A stretch of 48,505 nt of DNA from Lachnospiraceae bacterium UBA935 (lineage in GTDB: Bacteria > Bacillota > Clostridia > Lachnospirales > Lachnospiraceae). A model generated the notes under the pieces. It made no database searches and was not told the origin of the DNA. It saw nothing but the letters and a program-made list of their open reading frames with translations. The stretch's first letter is position 1; the number at the start of each line of letters is the position of its first letter. Shown here in pieces: positions 29,838-39,109 of this stretch. The position numbers were made by a program, and so were the translations under genes. Location: NCBI GenBank assembly GCA_002293525.1, contig DBDJ01000023.1:1-48505 (forward strand). Direction: 5' to 3'.

Positions 29838-31847
29838 CTAAACCTTCAGGGAAAAATCACTTCGGTCCAGTGAAAAGTTAATATTGTAATATGGATCTCC
29901 CTTATCTAGTACCGCCCGCCACCTGTCCCGGAAGCGGGACGATTCCTCATCATACCTGCGGGCATTTTCCCCGCTGTCATCCAGACCGCGGGACTTTGAC
30001 TCGTAGTGATACAGCTCGGCAAACGGGGTGAAAATATTTAGATAACCTTTTTCTCTGACTTTCAGACAGAAATCAACGTCATTGAGCGAAACGGCAAAGG
30101 ATTCATCCAAGCCGCCTGCTTCCATAAAAAGCTTTCTTTTTATCATCAGGCAGGCGCCTGTCACTGCCGATACATTCTGGGCATAACATAATCGTCCCAT
30201 ATACCCCAGATTTTCGCGGTGCTGGCGGTAGTGGGAATGGCCTGCGGTGCGATGAGCTCCCAGTCCCAGTACGATACCGGCATGCTGGATGGTCTTGTCC
30301 GCATAATAAAGCTTTCCGCCTACGGCTCCGACATCTTCCCGCTGGGCATACATCAGCAGCTCTTCCAGCCAGTTGACGCTGATGACCTGCGTGTCATTAT
30401 TCAAAAGCAAGATATATTCTCCTTGCGACTGATGAACGCCGAAATTATTTACTAGTGAGTAATTAAAAGCCCCGTCATAAGTTACCACCCGCACCCTGGC
30501 CTTGCCTTTCAGTTCCTCATAATAAGCAAAAATCTCCTGAGACTCGCTGTTGTTTTCCACCACAATAATTTCGTAATTCTCATAAGTGGAACGGGACAGG
30601 ATGGAATCAATACACCGCCGCAGGTCGCTTTCGTGATCCTTATTGGCGATTACTATTGATATCAAAGGCTCGCCGATAAGCTCATAACGAATCTTGAAAA
30701 TAGTCTCAAAGGCTTTCGTGCCGCTGATCTGAAAATGATCAAAGCCATGCTTGCGTAAATGATCTGACACCGCGCCTTTGGCCGCTTCGATCGCATAAGT
30801 CTTGGCATTGATGCCGGCCGCCGTGCTGCCCGGATGGGAACGCCAATAATACAGCAATTTCGGCACATGAACAATTTTTTCGGCAGCATCGGTCAGGCGC
30901 AGAATCATGTCATGATCCTGGCTGCCGTCAAACCGCGGCCGGAATAGTTCGGTACTTTTAAGGAGCTTTCTGGCAAACACGCTGAAATGACAGATATAAT
31001 TATTAGCCCTGAGATTGTCAATGGCATAGTCGGGCTTGAAATGCATGGTGACCATTCTGTTGATGTCGTTTTTCTTAAAGGTTGCCTCATCACAGTAAAT
31101 ATAGTCGGCACCCTGTTCGTTGATTGCTTTGGCATATTCGTATAGGACACAAGGATGCAGGATGTCATCATGGTCAAAGAGTCCGATATAGTCTCCCGTA
31201 GCCAGCTTAAGGCATTGATTGGTATTGCCTGATATTCCCTCGTTTCGTTCCAGCTGGCGATAAATAATCCTCTTATCGAGTTCGGCGTACTCCCGGCATA
31301 TCGCGCCCACACTTCCATATCTGCCCTGTGCAGAGGAACCGGCATCTAAGCCGACATCTGATCCGTCCGCCAGGCAAAGCTCCCAATTGGCATAAGTCTG
31401 TGCCTGTACCGATTCGATCATTTCCCTCAGATAGTCTTCCGGTGTATTATAAAGCGGCACCAGGATACTGAACTTTATCTGATGCTCAAATGCAGTATTG
31501 CTCTGCCGTTCCCTTTCTTCAGCCGATGGAAAGCTTTCTGTTCCATGATAAATCATGGCTTTTTTTTCAAACTGTTTATACCGGATTTTACCTAAAAAAC
31601 CTTTGAGATTGCCGGTATTCCTGAGCCTCTCTTTTTGCCTGATAATAAAGTGCACCCCTTTACGCAAAGGTGCCGACAGTTTCCACAAAGGATTGCTTTT
31701 AATACGGTTCAGTCTGAATGTGAGATCATCCTTTTCCGCTTCCAGTATAGCTATTCTCTCCGCAAGCTCCGCGCATTTTTGATGCTCCTTACGATATGCC
31801 TCTTCCATGCTACCTACTATGATATTGTCAATGCTGTTCTTTTCCAT
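29838..31847 (-). CDS. Tandem-domain GT2 glycosyltransferase
   Basis: The 669-residue protein has an N-terminal coiled coil (about 15-48) and a short WKLSAPLRKG linker. Two GT2 domains follow: the first from about 125 (FSILVPLYNTPED, NEGISGNTNQCL, GLFDHDDIL, IYCDEATFK), the second from about 395 (ISIVIANKDHESDLRRCIDS, LLNNDTQVI, FAVSLNDVDFCLKVREKGY). This is the rhamnan/O-antigen type seen in ABC-exporter polysaccharide loci, where each domain adds one sugar. Both donor sites look complete. AAAAGGAA lies 11 bases before the ATG. It is separated from the phosphohexomutase gene by a repeat-containing gap. Confidence 0.9.
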   Translation of the reverse strand: MEKNSIDNIIVGSMEEAYRKEHQKCAELAERIAILEAEKDDLTFRLNRIKSNPLWKLSAPLRKGVHFIIRQKERLRNTGNLKGFLGKIRYKQFEKKAMIYHGTESFPSAEERERQSNTAFEHQIKFSILVPLYNTPEDYLREMIESVQAQTYANWELCLADGSDVGLDAGSSAQGRYGSVGAICREYAELDKRIIYRQLERNEGISGNTNQCLKLATGDYIGLFDHDDILHPCVLYEYAKAINEQGADYIYCDEATFKKNDINRMVTMHFKPDYAIDNLRANNYICHFSVFARKLLKSTELFRPRFDGSQDHDMILRLTDAAEKIVHVPKLLYYWRSHPGSTAAGINAKTYAIEAAKGAVSDHLRKHGFDHFQISGTKAFETIFKIRYELIGEPLISIVIANKDHESDLRRCIDSILSRSTYENYEIIVVENNSESQEIFAYYEELKGKARVRVVTYDGAFNYSLVNNFGVHQSQGEYILLLNNDTQVISVNWLEELLMYAQREDVGAVGGKLYYADKTIQHAGIVLGLGAHRTAGHSHYRQHRENLGYMGRLCYAQNVSAVTGACLMIKRKLFMEAGGLDESFAVSLNDVDFCLKVREKGYLNIFTPFAELYHYESKSRGLDDSGENARRYDEESSRFRDRWRAVLDKGDPYYNINFSLDRSDFSLKV

Positions 31848-31990
31848 AACTTGCGCTATTCCTTTTAGCTGGATTTTTACCTACTCATCATAGCATAAAC
31901 CTTTGACTTTGTCTGCCTAAATCCTACTTGAGTTTCCACAAGCCTTTACTCTGTCTGAATATATATCACGTTTTGATTTTAAAAAAGCTG

Positions 31991-34045
31991 TCAAATATAC
32001 TTCGTGACGATCACAATCCTTTTCTCACTCCAGTTCACGAATCTCTGGCGTGAGCAGCGGTCTTTCACCATCATACCGATGAGATAATTCCCCGGCGGGA
32101 CGGCATCATCGCTTATCTTGGCCGCAAAACCGGTTAAATCTACATTTAATTGATCCACTAGTGCTTTCCCGATGTCCGGCCGGTACCTTGGTTTGATCGG
32201 AATCCTCCAAACCGCTCCCTTTTCCTGGTCCTTTAAAAGCAGTGTTCTTTCATAACATGCGTTATCTCCCCCGATCACAAACACATAGCCATGAAAATAA
32301 TAACCCCTGTCCTCCCGGATCAAGCTCGCAGGCCGTCCGCTTTGGCCGGCAGCTTCAGCCGCCACACCATATTTCCATTTAAATAAATCCGTTGCGCATT
32401 CCACCCCTACCCGCAGGACGGCATCTAGCGGACAGGCTGCCACCTTCCCGCGGTCGGCCGCCGCTTCTGACCAGGGGAGCCCCAAATCCGCTTCGTTATA
32501 TAGGGCCGGCAGATACTCCGCTGACGGAACATCGGCTATCAGATACTTGTGGTAAAAAGGATCTTTGGCATAAAGACCGCGATGCCGCTGATACAGAAGA
32601 TCTTTTTCTTTCTCCAAGCGAATGATTTTTTCTTCGTCCTCGCCGTCATTTCCACGGCTTAGAGACTCATGATGATAAAGGAAAATATGATTCAAGACTA
32701 CATTTACATACCCGGCTTCCCAGACTGAATAACACAGATCCACGTCATTAAAAGCGACCGCAAGCTTTTCGTGAAAACCGCCGACTTCTTTAAACACTGA
32801 TTTGCGCACCATCAGGCAGGCACCGGTAACCGCTATCACATTGTGGATGCCGCGGTTTTTTCCGAAATAATGCTCATGATCATCAGACTGATATTGCAGC
32901 TTATGGATCGGCCCGATCCGGATATTGGTGATTCCCGCATGCTGGATGATGTCCGAACCGGGGTAGCGAAGCTTGGCCCCGACCGCACCCACGCGGGGAA
33001 GAATTGCCTTGCCGGCCATTTTTTCCAGCCAGCCCTTCTGCACGATTTCTATGTCGTCATTCAGAAACAGCAGTAAATTTGATTCCGCAGGAGCAGCAGC
33101 GGCTCCCATATTACACATCTGAGAAAAATTAAACGGCATCTCCTGATATAGATAAACTGGCGGATAGCTCAGATTTTCTTCATTATGTAATTTCTTCAGG
33201 AAATTTATCGTCTCATTTTTATTGATTTCATTGCTACCATTGTCAACCACAATAAAATGATAGGTGATATTTTTAGAGTTTCTGACCAATGAGAGCAGGC
33301 ATCTCTTAAGAATATCCGGTTGATCTTTAGAGGGAATGACGACAGTAATCAGTTCATTATGGATATCTCCATATTCGCCGTCAAATCTTCCTTTTAACAG
33401 CGGTGGAACATTCTGTCCATGGAATAGTATTTCCGAAATATGGCCGACCGGAAAACTGTCATGATCTTCTGGCGGGCGGCGATCGAAGCCGTTGCTCTTT
33501 GCTACCAGTCCATGGCACAGCTGATACAGGTTTTCCTCCGGCACTGCGGAAAGGAAGCCGGCCTCCTGCATTTCTTCCAGCACGTCAGCCGCCGTAGCCC
33601 GCCTGGCGGCAAAGATGCTGCCAAAGTAAAACCGGTCCAAAAAGGTATCCGGGGACCAGTCCGGCTTGAACCATGGATCTGTCCGTTCGTCTTTCCGCAG
33701 CTGATCTTCGTCACCATACAACAGCCTTACTTCCGGATGAGCTGACATAAATTCGTCGACTAACGGCGCGGCAAGTTCTGAAACACATCCGTCATCGGCA
33801 TGAAACACTATGATATCTTCGGTGAGTTCTTGAATTTTTCGGTAAATATCTGCCCCGCACTCACTAAATGACAAGAATGTCAGGGATCGACTGCCGGTTT
33901 GTCTTACATCCAGACGACTTTCTTTTTCCTTGATCCAGCTGTCATATTCCTTTCTCTGCACACAAAGAATCTCATCATATTGCTTATGCTGTCTGTCAAC
34001 CAATATCGATTTTATATGGGCTTTCAAATACCCGGCTATACTCAT
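31991..34045 (-). CDS. Tandem GT2 glycosyltransferase with degenerate first domain
   Basis: About 684 residues are read from the ATG at 34045, chosen because GGAGG lies 7 bases upstream; an in-frame start at 34180 would add 45 residues overlapping the previous gene. The first GT2 unit keeps only its later half (DIIVFHADDGCVSE, LLYGDEDQLRK, WFKPDWSPDTFL) and lacks the donor-binding start. The second is complete (ITVVIPSKDQPDILKRCLLS, FIVVDNGSN, LFLNDDIEI, FNDVDLCYSVWEAGY). About 150 C-terminal residues form a beta-rich extension. Its start overlaps the stop of the methyltransferase gene (ATGA), so the two are translationally coupled. Confidence 0.88.
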   Translation of the reverse strand: MSIAGYLKAHIKSILVDRQHKQYDEILCVQRKEYDSWIKEKESRLDVRQTGSRSLTFLSFSECGADIYRKIQELTEDIIVFHADDGCVSELAAPLVDEFMSAHPEVRLLYGDEDQLRKDERTDPWFKPDWSPDTFLDRFYFGSIFAARRATAADVLEEMQEAGFLSAVPEENLYQLCHGLVAKSNGFDRRPPEDHDSFPVGHISEILFHGQNVPPLLKGRFDGEYGDIHNELITVVIPSKDQPDILKRCLLSLVRNSKNITYHFIVVDNGSNEINKNETINFLKKLHNEENLSYPPVYLYQEMPFNFSQMCNMGAAAAPAESNLLLFLNDDIEIVQKGWLEKMAGKAILPRVGAVGAKLRYPGSDIIQHAGITNIRIGPIHKLQYQSDDHEHYFGKNRGIHNVIAVTGACLMVRKSVFKEVGGFHEKLAVAFNDVDLCYSVWEAGYVNVVLNHIFLYHHESLSRGNDGEDEEKIIRLEKEKDLLYQRHRGLYAKDPFYHKYLIADVPSAEYLPALYNEADLGLPWSEAAADRGKVAACPLDAVLRVGVECATDLFKWKYGVAAEAAGQSGRPASLIREDRGYYFHGYVFVIGGDNACYERTLLLKDQEKGAVWRIPIKPRYRPDIGKALVDQLNVDLTGFAAKISDDAVPPGNYLIGMMVKDRCSRQRFVNWSEKRIVIVTKYI

Positions 34046-36135
34046 GATAACCTCCGTAAGATAGTGGCCTTCGCAGCAGCCGCCAGTTCCGCTGCCATAG
34101 GTTCCGGTAAGCGGATGACTTCCAGCTGGACTTCCAGCTGATTGTCTGCCTTCGGTTCCGCGACGGCATTTTCCTTCCAATTGGGTAGATGGAGCGTTAT
34201 GTTGGGATCTGGCGTCGCAAAGACATAACTCCCTTTCGCAAGTTTCCTGCCGTTAACCGTGAGCTTTTTCTTCGACAAGGCAAGCGTCTTCCCGTTCCAT
34301 GCCAGTTTCTTTATCTTAACTAGGCAGGCCGCATCGGCCGGGTCCAGCCGTAAAGCGCGGACGCTGCCGTCAATCTTAAGTTCCAGATTTACTCCGGTAT
34401 CAGAAACATAGACATCGGGGATATAGCGGGAATCAGCTTCATTGAATCCCTGGCCGCGGTCAAAGTAAACCTGGACGCGGCGCTTCAGGATTTTCTCCGA
34501 GATTTTCTCCAGATACTGTCCGGCCAGGAACTTTACATCAACCAGCTGGGTTCCGCAAGCAGCGCGGATTTCTCCCAGAGAACGGCGCTGTCCCGTTACC
34601 ATCCGCTGAAATTCTTTTTCCCTTTCCTGATATCGTTCTACTTCTTCCTGGGAAATCCCTATTTTTCTCAAAATACTGTCCAGGCCGATCTGATGGCGTT
34701 TTTCTTCTTCCAGCAGATAGCAGTGTATGGCCCGGAAGGCCAGCTCAGCGGGAGACGCTTCCTGTTCCAAGACCCATTCATAGTCGATCAACGTCCACTC
34801 ACCGGCATCATCAATCATGATATTGGAAAAAATGAAATCATAATTTGTCCCGCCTTCTAATTTTCCGTAATTTACATATTCCAGAAAACGGTCGAACAGC
34901 TTATCAAAACCCTTCTGGTCACCTTTTTTCAGGCAGCCGTCCATCCGTTCCGCCAGTGTCGTCCCTCTGATAAACTCAAAGACACAGCTTCGGCGATCTT
35001 CGCCTTGCCGACAGCGATTGACAGCCAGTCCGCTGCCCTGATACTGATTGCATAACGCCCGATATGTTTTCTCCATCCCCAGCACATGGGCCGCAGCCTG
35101 GGGCAGGAGCGCTGTTTTACGCACCTGAGGCTTATCGCCGCCAGTGATTTCCGTACGGATCCGATATTCCGGCGCGCGGTCGTTGGAATATTTGACATAA
35201 GCCATAGGCAGTGCTTTGCCGATCACCGCCACATAGGAGTTGGAAAAATCGGGGAACATACCGTCTTCGATGATGCCGTCATAAGCGTATTTCTCATGGA
35301 ACAGCAGCAGCCGGTCGCGGTCAAAATTACGGATATTGTCGGTGAGTTCTCCTTTTAACGGGAGTCTTTCATCGGAATACAGTACCGTCATAAATTTATA
35401 GTCAGGGTAAGGATAATAGAATTCATATTCGCTGATATCGCAGGCGGCAAATATTTTTTCCAGCCCTTTCCGGGAAAAGGTTCGGGCGCTGCCGCCTTCC
35501 GGATAACCTTCGATACCGCTAAAATACGTGCCCAGATGATCTTCGCTGCAGCCGGCCCAGTATTTCAGCCCCAGCCGGTTCTCAATCGCAATCACCAGAT
35601 GGCCGTCCGGCTTCAGGTGGTTTTGCATGGTCCGGAGCATTTCTCCATACGGATCCTCCGCACCCATGTAAAGACAGCTGTATTCAAATACCCCGATCAA
35701 AAGTATCATGTCAAAGTCATCCGGCAAGTCCGGCTCGATATCTTTAAAATTCCCCAGATGAATCAGGATGTTAGCTTTGTCTTTATTTCTGCAGGCATTG
35801 ATCTTGCTGCGCCGTTCCGACAGCTCCACACAGACGGTCTGCCCGGCTTTTTCTGCCAGCATGTCGGTAATCGCCCCGCAGCCGGAGCCGACCTCCAACA
35901 CTTTGTCAGCTTTGCCGACCGGCAGCCATTCGATCACATTGCCCCGTAACGGCGACAGATGATAGAGAACCGGCCAGCTTCTGCTTTCCTCAATCACGCG
36001 CTGATACTCTGAGCGCGGATAGTTTTCCACGATTTCAAGGAGCTGCTCCTCGATAGTGCCGTCCGAATAAAGATCCTGGCCGGAATAATGTTTATAGTCA
36101 AGCTTTACCTTGCCGATCTCAACAATCTGTGTCAA
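34042..36135 (-). CDS. Methyltransferase-kinase, WbdD-like chain-terminator candidate
   Basis: The 697-residue protein starts with a SAM methyltransferase (VLEVGSGCGAIT at 79-90, FDMILLIGVFEY near 141-152). A kinase-like domain follows, with NYDFIFSNIM (431-440) and LIDYEW (449-454), the catalytic and metal motifs of the choline/aminoglycoside kinase type. The last 150 residues are beta-rich. A methyltransferase-kinase joined to a Wzm/Wzt exporter recalls WbdD of E. coli O9a, which caps the glycan with methyl phosphate and sets chain length. The start is a TTG (36135) overlapping the wzt stop, with GGAGG 7 bases upstream. The capping role is inference from architecture and position. Confidence 0.72.
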   Translation of the reverse strand: MTQIVEIGKVKLDYKHYSGQDLYSDGTIEEQLLEIVENYPRSEYQRVIEESRSWPVLYHLSPLRGNVIEWLPVGKADKVLEVGSGCGAITDMLAEKAGQTVCVELSERRSKINACRNKDKANILIHLGNFKDIEPDLPDDFDMILLIGVFEYSCLYMGAEDPYGEMLRTMQNHLKPDGHLVIAIENRLGLKYWAGCSEDHLGTYFSGIEGYPEGGSARTFSRKGLEKIFAACDISEYEFYYPYPDYKFMTVLYSDERLPLKGELTDNIRNFDRDRLLLFHEKYAYDGIIEDGMFPDFSNSYVAVIGKALPMAYVKYSNDRAPEYRIRTEITGGDKPQVRKTALLPQAAAHVLGMEKTYRALCNQYQGSGLAVNRCRQGEDRRSCVFEFIRGTTLAERMDGCLKKGDQKGFDKLFDRFLEYVNYGKLEGGTNYDFIFSNIMIDDAGEWTLIDYEWVLEQEASPAELAFRAIHCYLLEEEKRHQIGLDSILRKIGISQEEVERYQEREKEFQRMVTGQRRSLGEIRAACGTQLVDVKFLAGQYLEKISEKILKRRVQVYFDRGQGFNEADSRYIPDVYVSDTGVNLELKIDGSVRALRLDPADAACLVKIKKLAWNGKTLALSKKKLTVNGRKLAKGSYVFATPDPNITLHLPNWKENAVAEPKADNQLEVQLEVIRLPEPMAAELAAAAKATILRRLS

Positions 36136-37469
36136 CTTACTTCCTCCCCGTCGGTCACCGTCACCGCCGAATTGCAGTCAAAGAACCCTACCGTGTCTTT
36201 ATCCGAAATAACCGCTATATTCATGACATCATATAGCCGATGATAAACCTTAAACTCATCCTTGTCAAAACCGGTCACCCCCAGCGAAAGCAGATACTCG
36301 CCGCCCTGCAGGTTCATGACCTGCGTAAAGGCAACATCCTTGACTGCTCCCGCCGGTACGCCCTCAAGGAATGCCTTTTCCACCATTGAATTGGTTCCGG
36401 TGATTTCCGTTCCTTTACTGTTTTTTACCGTAAAGGCAAAGATCGGTGCCGCCAGCTGCGAATAAAAACGGATCTTCATATGTATCCCGAACTCCTGACC
36501 TTTCATAACCGCATTCACGCGGTTCCCCCGATCATCACAGATATAGTACGATTCAATCACGGCTTCCTTTGACCCGTACTCAAGGGCATCCGGGTTGACT
36601 CCGGTGCCTTCGCGGTTCCCGAAAGCAGCCGGGACGATTCCCGCTTGCGCTTCTGCGGTTTCCGTCGTTTCGTTGTCCAAAGCCTGGTACGCTTGGTTTT
36701 TTTTCGGCATTCTTTCCGGCAGATACTGCCCGACCAGAACCTGCTTGTAAACATCAATCATCTTCCGGGGCGCGCCTTCTCCGATTTTCTCACCGTTTTG
36801 CAGCAAGATCACGCGGTCGCAATATTTGCTGATGCTGCTCAGGTCATGGCTGACAAACAAGATGGTCTTGCCCATCTGCCGGAACTCGTCAAATTTGTGA
36901 TAGCACTTGGCCTGAAAAAACACGTCGCCGACCGAAAGCGCCTCATCCACGATCAGAATCTCCGGTTCAATATTGATCGCCACTGCAAAAGCCAGCCGTA
37001 CAAACATGCCGCTGGAATAAGTTTTCACCGGCTGATAGGCATATTCGCCGATATCGGCAAATTCCAGGATAGCCGCTTTCTTAGCATCGATTTCTTGTTC
37101 GGAAAATCCCATCATGGTTCCGTTCAGATACACATTTTCGATCCCGTTATATTCCATATTAAAACCCGCGCCAAGCTCAAGCAGTGCCGAGATACGTCCG
37201 TTCACCTGAATTTTCCCGCCACTGGGGCTTAATACTCCGGTTATGATCTTTAGAAGCGTGGACTTTCCTGCCCCGTTCGTGCCGATGATTCCGATCGTTT
37301 CGCCTTGATACACGGTCAGATCCAGTCCCCGCAAAGCATAGTGCTCCTTATACTGCTTTTTCCTGCCGAACCCCAGCGCCTCTTTCATGCGATCCGAAGG
37401 CTTGTCATACAGCCGGTATATCTTCTGAAGCCCTTGGATCTGGATTGCCTCTTTCCTGTCGTCCGTCAT
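36132..37469 (-). CDS. wzt: Polysaccharide ABC exporter ATPase (Wzt-like)
   Basis: The ATPase of a polysaccharide ABC exporter has Walker A GTNGAGKST, the family loop LELGAGFNMEYNGIENVYLN, signature YSSGMFVRLAFA, Walker B ILIVDEALSVGD and VSHDLSS. A C-terminal extension of about 160 residues (from about 285, ending at VTVTDGEEVS) has the immunoglobulin-like form of the Wzt carbohydrate-binding domain, which recognises the capped end of the glycan before export. I choose the ATG at 37469 (445 residues; GAGG 6 bases upstream) over the GTG at 37481. It lies 87 bases after the permease gene and overlaps the methyltransferase start. Confidence 0.92.
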   Translation of the reverse strand: MTDDRKEAIQIQGLQKIYRLYDKPSDRMKEALGFGRKKQYKEHYALRGLDLTVYQGETIGIIGTNGAGKSTLLKIITGVLSPSGGKIQVNGRISALLELGAGFNMEYNGIENVYLNGTMMGFSEQEIDAKKAAILEFADIGEYAYQPVKTYSSGMFVRLAFAVAINIEPEILIVDEALSVGDVFFQAKCYHKFDEFRQMGKTILFVSHDLSSISKYCDRVILLQNGEKIGEGAPRKMIDVYKQVLVGQYLPERMPKKNQAYQALDNETTETAEAQAGIVPAAFGNREGTGVNPDALEYGSKEAVIESYYICDDRGNRVNAVMKGQEFGIHMKIRFYSQLAAPIFAFTVKNSKGTEITGTNSMVEKAFLEGVPAGAVKDVAFTQVMNLQGGEYLLSLGVTGFDKDEFKVYHRLYDVMNIAVISDKDTVGFFDCNSAVTVTDGEEVS

Positions 37470-37556
37470 AACCATCCTCACTTGCTAAACACTAATTATT
37501 ATGCCCCTAGTAATTATTATACCTCTTGACAGAACCTTGCCACAGAACCTAACCCA

Positions 37557-38540
37557 TTACAGCACATCCGCAAAATGCGGCTTCAGCCGTTTAAATACCA
37601 GCGACCCGATGCAGAACATCATCACCGTAACAATCCAGAAATATGTCGAAGAATAAAAATGTTCAAAAAACCACAGATCACCGTAAATCGCGTTCCTGAA
37701 CCCTTCTACAATATATACCAGCGGATTCAGCTTGAAAATAGGCTTCAATCCATCCGGCACCACGGAAATATCCCACAGTATCGGCGTCGCCCACATCCCG
37801 ATCTGCAAAGCGATATTAATAATCTGAGCCAGATCCCGGAAAAAAACCACGATGGCGCAAGTCAGATAACTCATGGCCAGCACGAATAAAAAAAGGCAGA
37901 AACTGTAATAGATGAGCTGCAGGGTATATAAACCCGGAAAATAACCATAACCTATCGCCACCGCTATCAGGATGACCATAAAAAACACATGGATCACCGT
38001 CGCCGCAATCAGTTTAATAATCGGCAGGATACTGATATTAAACACCACCTTCTTGACCAGGTAGTTATATTCCAGAAGCGCCATTGTCCCGTTCACCAGC
38101 GTTTCCTGAAAATAAAACCACGGCACCAGGCCCGCTGTCAGATACAGTACATAAGGAACCTCGATACCTCCTGCCACCAGCTGGCTCCGGGTCTCAAAAA
38201 TCTTGTCAAATACGATCCAGTACATCAGCACCGTCACCACCGGCTGCACCATCGCCCATATAAAGCCCAGATAAGAGCCGGCATAGCGTTTTTTGAAGTC
38301 ATTTTTCGCCAGCTTCCAGATCAGTTTCCGGCTCTGCCAAAGCTCTTTGGGCAGTATCGTCAAGCGTTCATAGTATGCCCCGAATATAAAGCAGGCCAGT
38401 CCGAGCAGCACGAAAGCGCAGATTTTTTTGAGACGCTCCGTATCCGGATCCGCCAGCGGATTGCGGTGAAACAGGATAAGTGCCGCCAAGGCACAGCAGA
38501 CGATGATGAAGAGAATAATCCGCTTTAGCTTGGTTTTCAT
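37557..38540 (-). CDS. wzm: Polysaccharide ABC exporter permease (Wzm-like)
   Basis: The 327-residue membrane protein has two N-terminal hydrophobic segments, then the ABC-2 permease core. It contains DFKKRYAGSYLGFIWAMVQP, the AGLVPWFYFQETL turn, several further helices, and the motif MWATPILWDISVVPDGLKP with LNPLVYIVEGFRNAIYG. It forms the channel for the Wzt ATPase. I start it at the ATG at 38540: AAGGGG lies 8 bases upstream and the ATG overlaps the rfbC stop (ATGA). A start at 38558 would lie inside that ribosome site. Coupling with rfbC and wzt shows one operon. Confidence 0.92.
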   Translation of the reverse strand: MKTKLKRIILFIIVCCALAALILFHRNPLADPDTERLKKICAFVLLGLACFIFGAYYERLTILPKELWQSRKLIWKLAKNDFKKRYAGSYLGFIWAMVQPVVTVLMYWIVFDKIFETRSQLVAGGIEVPYVLYLTAGLVPWFYFQETLVNGTMALLEYNYLVKKVVFNISILPIIKLIAATVIHVFFMVILIAVAIGYGYFPGLYTLQLIYYSFCLFLFVLAMSYLTCAIVVFFRDLAQIINIALQIGMWATPILWDISVVPDGLKPIFKLNPLVYIVEGFRNAIYGDLWFFEHFYSSTYFWIVTVMMFCIGSLVFKRLKPHFADVL

Positions 38541-39079
38541 CCATTCAGCCCCTTCCATTGCCTATCCCGCTCCGACAGTATCACTTCCATTCCTTCCGGA
38601 ACCGGCCATGCCACACCGATATCAGGATCGTTGTATAACAGCCCGCCCTCATCATTAGGATGGTAAAATTCGGAACATTTATACGCAAACTCGGCGTATT
38701 CTGAAAGCACCAGAAAGCCGTGGGCAAAATGCTTTGGTATAAAGAACTGTTTGTGGTTCTCGGCTGACAGATGCACTCCGAACCACTGCCCATATGTCAA
38801 GGATTCCGGACGCAGGTCTACCGCCACGTCATATACCGCGCCGCTTAAGACTCTGACCAGTTTGTCCTGGGGATGGCTGACCTGAAAGTGCAGTCCCCGT
38901 AAAACGCCTTTTCCGGAAGCCGACTGATTGTCCTGGACAAAAATACAGTCAATACCGGCTTCTTTGAAATCATGATAGTTATAGGTCTCCATAAAGTAGC
39001 CGCGCTGGTCGGCGAATACTTCGGGGGTGATTACTTTCAGCCCTTCTATGTGGCATGTTTCTACGGTGATTTTTCCCAT
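38537..39079 (-). CDS. rfbC: dTDP-4-dehydrorhamnose 3,5-epimerase
   Basis: RmlC catalyses the third step from glucose 1-phosphate to dTDP-L-rhamnose. The 180-residue cupin protein shows DQRGYFMETYN, FVQDNQSASGKGVLRGLHFQ (catalytic His), VRVLSGAVYDVAVDLR and the second blocks FIPKHFAHGFLVLSE and YNDPDIGVAWP. The length is normal. AAAGGAAA lies about 8 bases before the ATG. It overlaps the permease start. rfbA and rfbB are in the window; rfbD, the final reductase, is not. Confidence 0.96.
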   Translation of the reverse strand: MGKITVETCHIEGLKVITPEVFADQRGYFMETYNYHDFKEAGIDCIFVQDNQSASGKGVLRGLHFQVSHPQDKLVRVLSGAVYDVAVDLRPESLTYGQWFGVHLSAENHKQFFIPKHFAHGFLVLSEYAEFAYKCSEFYHPNDEGGLLYNDPDIGVAWPVPEGMEVILSERDRQWKGLNG

Positions 39080-39109
39080 GATATGTTTCCTTTCTGGTTT
39101 CCTTTATTC

